A stretch of 19,958 bases of DNA from positions 1-19,958 of the forward strand of contig DATJZH010000296.1 of the NCBI GenBank assembly GCA_035499215.1. Reading direction: 5' to 3'. Positions 12,261 through 18,456 of this stretch are shown piece after piece. The translations under genes and the position numbers were made by a program. Below the pieces are notes generated by a model. It worked only from the letters and a program-made list of their open reading frames with translations, made no database searches and was not told the DNA's origin. The number at the start of each line of letters is the position of its first letter. Position 1 is the stretch's first letter. Source of the DNA: DATJZH01 sp035499215. GTDB taxonomy: Bacteria; Actinomycetota; Actinomycetes; Streptosporangiales; Streptosporangiaceae.

Positions 12261-14469
12261 GGGAAGGGGCGTGACTGCCGCATCGGTCCGCTTGGACGCC
12301 GAAGCGGGTTCTGCGCCTGTCCCCGAGCCGGCTCAGAGCCAGTCCGGCGCCGGCGGGCAATCGGGCGTGCTGCCCGGACGCCGATCGTCATGCCCCGGCC
12401 AGTTTGAGCCCGGCGGCCAGCCTGACCCTGGCGGCCAGCCTGAGCCCGGCGGCCAGCCTGAGCCCGGTGTCCGCCCGGTGCCGGTCGGCCGACCTGTGCG
12501 AGGCGGTCGGCATGAGTCCGGCAGCGAGCGCGCGTCCGGCGGCCGCAAGTCCGGCGGTCAGCGCAAGTCCGGCGGCCAGCCCGGCCCTGGCCAGGACAAG
12601 TCCGCCGCCGACGAGCAGAGCGCCGCGGCCGGCAATGCGCCGCTGACGGAGCCGCACGTCCGGGTTGATGCCCGCAAGCTCGAGTCAGCGCTGCTGGCAC
12701 TGCGCCACCCGATCGTCAGCGCGCCGATGACCCTGGCGGCTCCCGGCGTCGAACAGGCCAGAGCTGAGCGGCGGAAGCTGCTCAGCCAGATCGACGACTA
12801 CTTGCTGCCAAGGCTGCGCCAGTCCGGTGCGCCCATCCTGGTGGCGCTGGTCGGATCGACAGGCGCTGGCAAATCGACGCTGATTAACAGCCTGGTCGGC
12901 AAGCAGGTAAGCGCCACGGGCATCCGCAGGCCGACGACGAACAGCCCGGTGCTGGCCTGTCATCCCGCCGACACGCACTGGTTCGCGGAGAACATCTTTC
13001 TGCCCACGCTGCCCAGAGTCCGCCAGCATGGCCTGGCTATGCCCGGCCGGGACGGACTGCTCGTGCTGGCAGAGAGCGAAGGAATGCCCAGGGGCGTCGC
13101 CCTGCTCGACACGCCGGACATCGACTCGGTTGTCCAGGCGCACCGGGAATTCGCCCACCAGTTCCTCGATGCTTCGGATCTGTGGCTGTTCATGACCTCG
13201 GCACGACGGTACGCCGACGCTGCGGTCTGGGAACTGCTGCAGGAGGCGCGCGGCAGGGCCGCTGCCCTGGCTATCGTGCTGTCCCGGGTCCCGCCCGGGT
13301 CGGCGGCCGAGCTGACGGCCCATTTTGACGCGCTGCTCGACGCCAACGGACTGACCGGCATGCAGCGCTTCATGATCCCCGAGACCGCGGTCACCGACGC
13401 CCGGCTGCCCGCCCAGGTCTCCCGCCCGTTGCGACTGTGGCTGGAGGAAACGACGGCGCGGGAGGGCCGGCGCGTTGCAGTCCTGACCCAGACCATGGCC
13501 GGGATGCTCGACACATTCCGCGGCAGGATTCCGGCGCTCGCCGAGCAGGTGGAACTGCAGCTGACCGCGGGAGCGGCACTGCGGTCCGCGGTTGCGGGCG
13601 CCTATGACGCCGGGCTGGCCGAGCTGGACGAGGCGACGCGGAGCGGATTGCTGCTGCGCGGCGAGATACTCGCGCGCTGGCAGGACTTTGCCGGCACCGG
13701 AGATCTGCTGCGGACTCTTCAGCTGCGACGCAGCAGCAGCCCGCGCCGATCCGGGAGGCGGGCCATCCCGGTCCGCGCTCAGGAGCTGAAGGACGCGATC
13801 CGCGTCGGCATCCAGGCGCTGGTTGCGTCCACAGCCGACCGCGCCGCTCTGGAGACGGTTTCCCGCTGGCAGCGAGATCCGGCCGGGAAGGCGCTGCTGG
13901 CCGGGGCCGGCCACACGAATTCCGCCCGCCTGCCGCACTTGCCGTCATACCCGTCGCCGTTCGGAAACGGCTGCGATCCCGGCATAGCAGCGGCTCCTGG
14001 CCAGGCCCGGCGGGCCGGGCCAGCCGGGGCGGCAGCCCTGGCGCGATCATCGCCGGATCTTGCGCGCAGATCCGCCTGGGCCATCAGCGCGTGGCAAGAT
14101 CATGTGATCCATCTGGTACACGCCGAGAACGTCACGAAGCGTTCAATCGCACGCGTCGTGTCCTTCGACGACGAGTCGCTGGCGCTGGTGCTGACGATCG
14201 GCGTGCTGGGCTACGGCGCTGGCGACGTGGCCGCAGGCGAGGGCGCGAGCCCGGCCGTGCCGCAGCGGCTGCTTACCTCGCTCTTCGGGGCTGGCCTGCT
14301 GCGCGACATCGGCGCGCGGGCCCGGCTTGACCTGCACGACAGGATCAGCCCGCTGTTTGCGGAGGAAATGCTGCGGTTCACCGAGATCGTCGGTCGGGCG
14401 GGCGCCCCTGATGAGTCCGTGCCTGCAGAGCTTTACCAGGCCAGCTACCTGCTGGAGACCGCCCGATGA
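12253..14469 (+). CDS. Dynamin-like GTPase, first of a coupled pair
   Basis: This 738-aa protein has a disordered Pro/Gly/Gln-rich N-terminus (about 1-130, repeat-built). A GTPase domain follows, with P-loop GSTGAGKST (201-209), a G2 threonine in RRPTTNSP (228-229) and G3 as DTPD (286-289). The G4 position is degenerate, VLSRVPP rather than N/TKxD. The C-terminal half is largely alpha-helical (EQVELQLTAGAALRSAV, then AWQDHVIHLVHAEN), with a stretch near VLTIGVLGYGAGDVA. D-x-P-D at G3 is usual for the YfjP/actinobacterial dynamin-like group. The next gene starts within its stop codon (ATGA), so the two should be made in step, like DynA/DynB of Streptomyces, which stabilise division septa; this is analogy. 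ATG 12253 was chosen; GTG 12271 is a close in-frame alternative with AGGGAAGGGG before it. Confidence 0.75.
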   Translation: MTEGRGVTAASVRLDAEAGSAPVPEPAQSQSGAGGQSGVLPGRRSSCPGQFEPGGQPDPGGQPEPGGQPEPGVRPVPVGRPVRGGRHESGSERASGGRKSGGQRKSGGQPGPGQDKSAADEQSAAAGNAPLTEPHVRVDARKLESALLALRHPIVSAPMTLAAPGVEQARAERRKLLSQIDDYLLPRLRQSGAPILVALVGSTGAGKSTLINSLVGKQVSATGIRRPTTNSPVLACHPADTHWFAENIFLPTLPRVRQHGLAMPGRDGLLVLAESEGMPRGVALLDTPDIDSVVQAHREFAHQFLDASDLWLFMTSARRYADAAVWELLQEARGRAAALAIVLSRVPPGSAAELTAHFDALLDANGLTGMQRFMIPETAVTDARLPAQVSRPLRLWLEETTAREGRRVAVLTQTMAGMLDTFRGRIPALAEQVELQLTAGAALRSAVAGAYDAGLAELDEATRSGLLLRGEILARWQDFAGTGDLLRTLQLRRSSSPRRSGRRAIPVRAQELKDAIRVGIQALVASTADRAALETVSRWQRDPAGKALLAGAGHTNSARLPHLPSYPSPFGNGCDPGIAAAPGQARRAGPAGAAALARSSPDLARRSAWAISAWQDHVIHLVHAENVTKRSIARVVSFDDESLALVLTIGVLGYGAGDVAAGEGASPAVPQRLLTSLFGAGLLRDIGARARLDLHDRISPLFAEEMLRFTEIVGRAGAPDESVPAELYQASYLLETAR
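12406..12467 (+). repeat. 18-bp tandem repeat in the N-terminus of the first GTPase
   Basis: About 3.4 units of an 18-nt repeat (12406-12423, 12424-12441, 12442-12459, partial to 12467) encode EPGGQP/DPGGQP. A second, looser Lys/Ser/Gly repeat (SGGRK, SGGQRK) follows at about 12535-12580. Copies are in frame, so length change would alter only the disordered tail. Confidence 0.85.
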
Positions 14470-16346
14470 CGGGTGGCTGGCCGGCTGGGACCGGCCACGC
14501 CAGGGGGGGCGGCCAGACGGGCACGGCAGGAATCGGCGAGGTATCGGGGACCGGCACGGCTAGAACCGGCGAGGTATCAGGGACCGGCGCGGCGGCCCGT
14601 GATCCGGGCGCGGGCGCGCGCGGGGCTGGCCGGCCGGGGGCCGGCAGGCTGCCCTGGGAATCATCGGCTGCGGTGCCGCAGCGATCCGAACACGCTCCCG
14701 CGCGCCCGGCCGTCCCGCACGTTGCTGCCCGGCTCACTGCACTCGCCCGGCTCGTGCAGATTGCCGCAGCAAGGGCGAGCGGCGGGTTCAGCCCAAGACT
14801 GCTGCGCGATGCTGCGGACCTGCTGGCCCGCGCTGGTGAGCGGCTGCGGCTGTCCGCCGAGCACACCGTCGTGGCACTGGCAGGCGGCACGGGCAGTGGC
14901 AAATCGTCACTGTTCAACCGGCTGGCCGGCGCCGATTTCTCGATGGTGGGCGTCACCCGCCCGGTCACCACCGACCCGCACGCGTGCGTATGGGGGATCC
15001 TGGGCTCGGGCCCGCTCCTTGAGTGGCTCAGCGTGCCGCGCCGGTACCGATATGCACGGGCCAGCGCGCTCGGTAGCGGCGAGCAGTCGCTGACCGGGCT
15101 GGTGCTGCTGGACCTGCCTGACCACGACACGGTGCTGACCCACGCGTCCGGCCTGGTCGACCGGCTGGTCGGCCTTGCCGACCTGATGGTCTGGGTCCTG
15201 GATCCGCAGAAGTATGCAGACGCGGCGGTGCACCGGCGCTTCCTGGTGCCGATGGCCGGCCACTCCGACGTGCTCGCGGTGGTGCTGAACCAGTCGGATC
15301 TGCTGAGCCCTGCCCAGATCGAGGACTGCATCGGTGATCTGCGCAGGCTGCTGGACTCCGAGGGCCTGCACGAAGTGCAGATCCTCGTCACGTCGGCTGC
15401 CACCGGCGCCGGGCTGCCGGAGTTGCGCAAGTTGCTCGCGGATGCGGTATCGGCGCGCCAGGCCGCGAGCGCGCGGATCTCGGCCGACATTGACGCCATC
15501 GTGAGGCGGTTCGAGCCCTATGCGGGTGATCCGGCGCGGCAAGCTGACATCCCAGCAGGCGCCGCGGAGCGGCTGGTCGAGGCATTCGAGCGCGCGGCGG
15601 GCGTTGCCGCCGTGGGTGACGCGCTGGGCAGCGCGCGCGAGCTCAGGGCCGTGGACTACGTCGGCTGGCCGGTGGCCGGGGTCACCGAGCGATTGACCGG
15701 GCGGGACCCGCTCCGCAAGGCCAGGCTCGGCCAGCTGTGGGCGGAGCTGCGGAGCGTGACGGCGGGGCCGTCCGGTGTCCAGCAAGCGGAAATCGACAAC
15801 GCACTCAGTGACCTCGCCGACGAGATCGCGCGGCCGCTTCCAGCGCCGTGGTCGCAGACGTCCCGCGCCGCGGTCCGGTCCAGGGCGCAGGAGATTCCCG
15901 GTGCGCTCGGCTCCGGCATGGGCGAGGCTCTGCCAGCTGACAACAAGCCTGTGCGCTGGTGGCGGCTGGTGGGCGCCTGGCAGGGCCTGCTGCTCGGCGG
16001 CGTGATCCTCGGGCTGGCATGGATGGTGGCCATCCTGGCCTTCGGCGTATTCCACCTGGGCGGCAGCGTGCCGCGGCTGCTCGGCGACGTCTCCCTGCTG
16101 GCGTGGATTGCGGTCATGATCGCCGCTTTGCTGCTGCTCGGCTGGCTCACGGCGTCTGCCTGCATGAATCAGGTCAGCGCGGCTGCCGGGCGGGAGGTCG
16201 CCCAGTTCGCCGACCTGATGCGGGGCAAGATCGTCGCGGTGTCCCGCGATCTGGTGATCATGCCCGCCGAGCAGGAGCTTGCTGAGCTCGACCGGTTCCG
16301 GGAGGAACTGCGGATCGCGTCCGGCCGCTCCGGCAGGACTGGCTGA
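14466..16346 (+). CDS. Membrane-anchored dynamin-like GTPase (YfjP-like), second of the pair
   Basis: This 626-aa protein has a Gly-rich variable N-terminus (1-80), then a GTPase domain: P-loop GGTGSGKSS (140-148), G2 threonines in TRPVTTDP (164-169), G3 DLPD (216-219) and a good G4 NQSD (275-278). After a helical region come two hydrophobic segments, about 503-528 and 541-563, and a C-terminal charged helix (QELAELDRFREELR). The hydrophobic pair would anchor it in the cytoplasmic membrane, as in bacterial dynamin-like proteins. Its ATG overlaps the stop of the first GTPase (ATGA, 14466-14469). Having one partner with an intact G4 and membrane segments and the other with neither suggests division of labour in a heteromer. 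A 21-nt direct repeat with one mismatch (14535-14555, 14568-14588) encodes the TGEVSGTG motif of the N-terminus. Confidence 0.8.
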   Translation: MTGGWPAGTGHARGGGQTGTAGIGEVSGTGTARTGEVSGTGAAARDPGAGARGAGRPGAGRLPWESSAAVPQRSEHAPARPAVPHVAARLTALARLVQIAAARASGGFSPRLLRDAADLLARAGERLRLSAEHTVVALAGGTGSGKSSLFNRLAGADFSMVGVTRPVTTDPHACVWGILGSGPLLEWLSVPRRYRYARASALGSGEQSLTGLVLLDLPDHDTVLTHASGLVDRLVGLADLMVWVLDPQKYADAAVHRRFLVPMAGHSDVLAVVLNQSDLLSPAQIEDCIGDLRRLLDSEGLHEVQILVTSAATGAGLPELRKLLADAVSARQAASARISADIDAIVRRFEPYAGDPARQADIPAGAAERLVEAFERAAGVAAVGDALGSARELRAVDYVGWPVAGVTERLTGRDPLRKARLGQLWAELRSVTAGPSGVQQAEIDNALSDLADEIARPLPAPWSQTSRAAVRSRAQEIPGALGSGMGEALPADNKPVRWWRLVGAWQGLLLGGVILGLAWMVAILAFGVFHLGGSVPRLLGDVSLLAWIAVMIAALLLLGWLTASACMNQVSAAAGREVAQFADLMRGKIVAVSRDLVIMPAEQELAELDRFREELRIASGRSGRTG

Positions 16347-16397
16347 GATCGCCGCGTTAGCTGTAATGTTGTAATCCTCAGCTGACGAGGAGGAAAC

Positions 16398-17342
16398 ATG
16401 GCAGCTGACGCGCCTCTGGATGCGTACTCGGCCGTGGTCGTCGGCGTGGCTGCGGAGCTGACGCCGAAGGTTGCCTGCCTGCGCGTGCCGCGGGCGGGAT
16501 CACGGGGCGGCGGTGAGGGCCTGGGGTCGGCCGTCGTCTACACTACCGATGGCTTCCTACTGACCAACGCCCACGTGGTGGGGCGCGCCGGTGGCGGGAC
16601 GGCGCTGTTCTCCGACGGCAGCAGCGCGCCCTTTACCGTGGTGGGCTCCGATCCGCTCTCCGACCTTGCCGTTGTCAGGGCGGCCGGCCGGACACCGCCG
16701 CCGGCCGACCTCGGCGAGGCAGACGAGCTCGTAGTCGGTCAGCTCGTCGTCGCCGTCGGCAGCCCGCTCGGCCTCGCTGGATCGGTGACTGCGGGCGTCG
16801 TCAGCGCGCTCGGGCGGTCGCTGCCGACGCGCAGCGGCTCGGCCGCCCGGCTGGTGGAAGATGTCATCCAGACCGACGCTGCGCTCAACCCGGGGAATTC
16901 GGGCGGCGCGCTGGCCGATGCGCGCTCGCGAGTGGTCGGCATTAACACGGCGGTGGCGGGAGTCGGCCTGGGCCTCGCGGTCCCGGTCAACGCCACCAGC
17001 CGCCGGATCATCTCCGCGCTGATGGCCAGCGGCCGGGTCCGGCGCGCTTATCTCGGTATTGTCAGCATTCCGGCCCCGCTGCCCGCGCCAGTGGCCGAAA
17101 GGCTCGGCCGCAGCAGCGCGCTGCGCGTGGCCGAGGTCGTAGCCGGCGGGCCGGCCGCGCGGGCCGGCCTGCGTGCCGGTGATCTGCTGCTGAGCGCGGC
17201 GGACCAGCCGGTGGCGGCGGCCCAGGATCTGCAGCGGCTGATGTTTGGCGAGGCAATCGGCCGTCCGCTGGCGATCACGGTCATGCGCAACGGGGCGCTG
17301 GTGGACGTCATCGCCGAGCCGGCCGAGCTGATCGCGGCCTGA
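16398..17342 (+). CDS. HtrA/Deg-like serine protease with PDZ domain, no signal peptide
   Basis: This 314-aa S1C-type protease has its catalytic triad in the expected motifs: His59 in LLTNAHVV, Asp89 in DPLSDLAVV, and Ser168 in NPGNSGGAL. AVGSPLGLAGSVTAGVVSALGR and GINTAVAGVGLGLAVPV are also typical. A PDZ domain covers about 215-305 (AYLGIV at its start, then GPAARAGLRAGDLLLSAADQPV). Unlike most HtrA proteins there is neither a signal peptide nor a membrane anchor, so it should act in the cytoplasm. ATG 16398 has GAGGAGGAAAC directly upstream. It follows the second GTPase by only 51 nt, so it may belong to that operon, but TGTAAT (16362-16367) could be its own -10. Substrates are unknown; the neighbours suggest division-related proteins. 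Confidence 0.88.
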   Translation: MAADAPLDAYSAVVVGVAAELTPKVACLRVPRAGSRGGGEGLGSAVVYTTDGFLLTNAHVVGRAGGGTALFSDGSSAPFTVVGSDPLSDLAVVRAAGRTPPPADLGEADELVVGQLVVAVGSPLGLAGSVTAGVVSALGRSLPTRSGSAARLVEDVIQTDAALNPGNSGGALADARSRVVGINTAVAGVGLGLAVPVNATSRRIISALMASGRVRRAYLGIVSIPAPLPAPVAERLGRSSALRVAEVVAGGPAARAGLRAGDLLLSAADQPVAAAQDLQRLMFGEAIGRPLAITVMRNGALVDVIAEPAELIAA

Positions 17343-17435
17343 CCCGGCCTCGCCAGCGGGTCCCAGTGAGCCGATGCCGCCGCGGGCTCCCATCCCGCTG
17401 CGGACGCGCATGTTCTCATATCCGCGCACTTCAGG

Positions 17436-17498
17436 CGTGACGGCTGTGCACAGGTGCCGGGCCGGCTGGCCTGACCTTCCACAGGCACGGCCGTCACG
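17436..17498. repeat. Long inverted repeat between the protease gene and ssb
   Basis: CGTGACGGCTGTGC (17436-17449) pairs with GCACGGCCGTCACG (17485-17498) over 14 bp with a single G-T wobble. The 35-nt loop contains a further GGCC/GGCC short stem. It lies about 95 nt after the protease stop and about 140 nt before the ssb ATG. It may terminate the GTPase-protease transcript, form a leader structure for ssb, or bind a regulator. Confidence 0.6.
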
Positions 17499-17639
17499 GT
17501 CGCGCGCGGACGCACGCGTTGCGATCTTTGACTGAGCAGGAGGCGGCAGGTGCCGCCGCAGCGACGGTCACGGCGCGAGCCTCGCGTCCGGCCGCTGCGC
17601 TCATGCCAGTTCCGCTCACATCACCCCTGGAGGATCGCG

Positions 17640-18212
17640 ATGTTCAACGAGGCGCAAGTCAGCATGACCGGCTATGTGGCTACCCAGCCCAGGTGGCGGG
17701 GGTTGGGCACGCCGAGCCCGAATGTGACCATGCGAGTGGCCTGGACGCCGCGGCGGCTGGACAGGGCAACGGGCGAGTGGGCGGACGGGCACACGTCGTA
17801 CGTGTCAGTGTTCTGCTGGCGCAAGCTCGCGGAGAATGCCGCGACGTGCCTGCGGAAGGGCGACCCGGTGGTAGTCAAGGGGCGCCTGACGGTGCGCGAC
17901 TATAACGATAAGGACGGCGCGGTGCGGACCGCGGTCGAGGTGGACGCCAGCTCGGTGGGCCACGACCTCAGCCGCGGGGTTGCCCAGTTCCAGCGGACCC
18001 GGCCGGCGACCGGCCAGACGGCAGACGAGTATGCGGCCGAGACGTGCTCGCAGGCCGGCGCGCGGGCCGACGACTGCGCCGCAGCCTCCGATGATCAGGC
18101 AGCCGAGCCCGCCGCCGCGATCGCCGGGGTCAGCGCTAGCCCGGACATTTTCGATCAGGAGGCGATTGGCGCGCTGGCAGCCCAGCCAGACGGGGTGTCG
18201 GTGCCATTCTGA
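17640..18212 (+). CDS. ssb: Single-stranded DNA-binding protein, SsbB-like paralog
   Basis: This 190-aa protein begins with an OB-fold (about 1-110): VSMTGYVATQP, MRVAWTPRRLDRATGEW, ADGHTSYVSVFCWRKLAENAA, KGDPVVVKGRL and TAVEVDASSVGHDLSRGVAQF. TDGHT-, GDPVVV- and IGHDL-type blocks are those I associate with Streptomyces SsbB, the second SSB, linked to chromosome segregation during sporulation, rather than with housekeeping SsbA. The C-terminal region is a disordered Ala/Asp-rich tail. Its tip is DGVSVPF; it keeps the final Pro-Phe but lacks the acidic run of the usual DDDIPF, which may weaken recruitment of SSB partners. ATG 17640 has GGAGGAT (17629-17635) upstream; the frame upstream to 17550 is rejected. 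It is probably transcribed separately from the protease gene. Confidence 0.88.
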   Translation: MFNEAQVSMTGYVATQPRWRGLGTPSPNVTMRVAWTPRRLDRATGEWADGHTSYVSVFCWRKLAENAATCLRKGDPVVVKGRLTVRDYNDKDGAVRTAVEVDASSVGHDLSRGVAQFQRTRPATGQTADEYAAETCSQAGARADDCAAASDDQAAEPAAAIAGVSASPDIFDQEAIGALAAQPDGVSVPF

Positions 18213-18456
18213 CCACCGGAGAGGTTTTGCCCGGACCGGGCTCGCCTAGCGATCGGGTCGGCGCGCATGGCGGATTGCTGGCGGGCCGCCGCCCCGCCAG
18301 GCGATTCCCTGCCAGGCCGCGCCAAACTGGCCGGCCGTCGGCGCGGCGGCGGCAGCCGGCCTGCGGCCTGGTCGCGGCGGCCCGGTCGCGGCGGCCGGCG
18401 CCGCGGCAACCGCGGGCCCGGTCGGAGCTCGGCCCGGCAGCCCCTACCCTTGGTAT
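18213..18456. other. Intergenic region before ettA with GC hairpins
   Basis: 244 nt without a gene. It holds a weak stem just after ssb (GCCCG/CGGGC, 18229-18233 with 18237-18241), a two-copy 14-bp direct repeat (18370-18383, 18384-18397) and a 6-bp stem CCGCGG/CCGCGG with loop CAA (18401-18415). These could end the ssb transcript. Confidence 0.45.
18445..18450 (+). promoter_or_regulatory. Putative -10 of a leaderless ettA transcript
   Basis: TACCCT (TAnnnT) ends 6 nt before the ettA ATG at 18457, and there is no Shine-Dalgarno upstream of that ATG. Transcription would then start at or next to the A of the start codon, which is common in actinobacteria. No clear -35 is seen. Confidence 0.45.

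Noticed and set aside
12685..13938. Minus-strand 417-codon frame opposite the first GTPase
   Set aside because: It is antisense to P-loop-bearing coding sequence with consistent GTPase motifs, and has no ribosome site or motif of its own.
14378..16055. Long minus-strand frames opposite the second GTPase
   Set aside because: They are shadows of a gene with a full set of G motifs and membrane segments.
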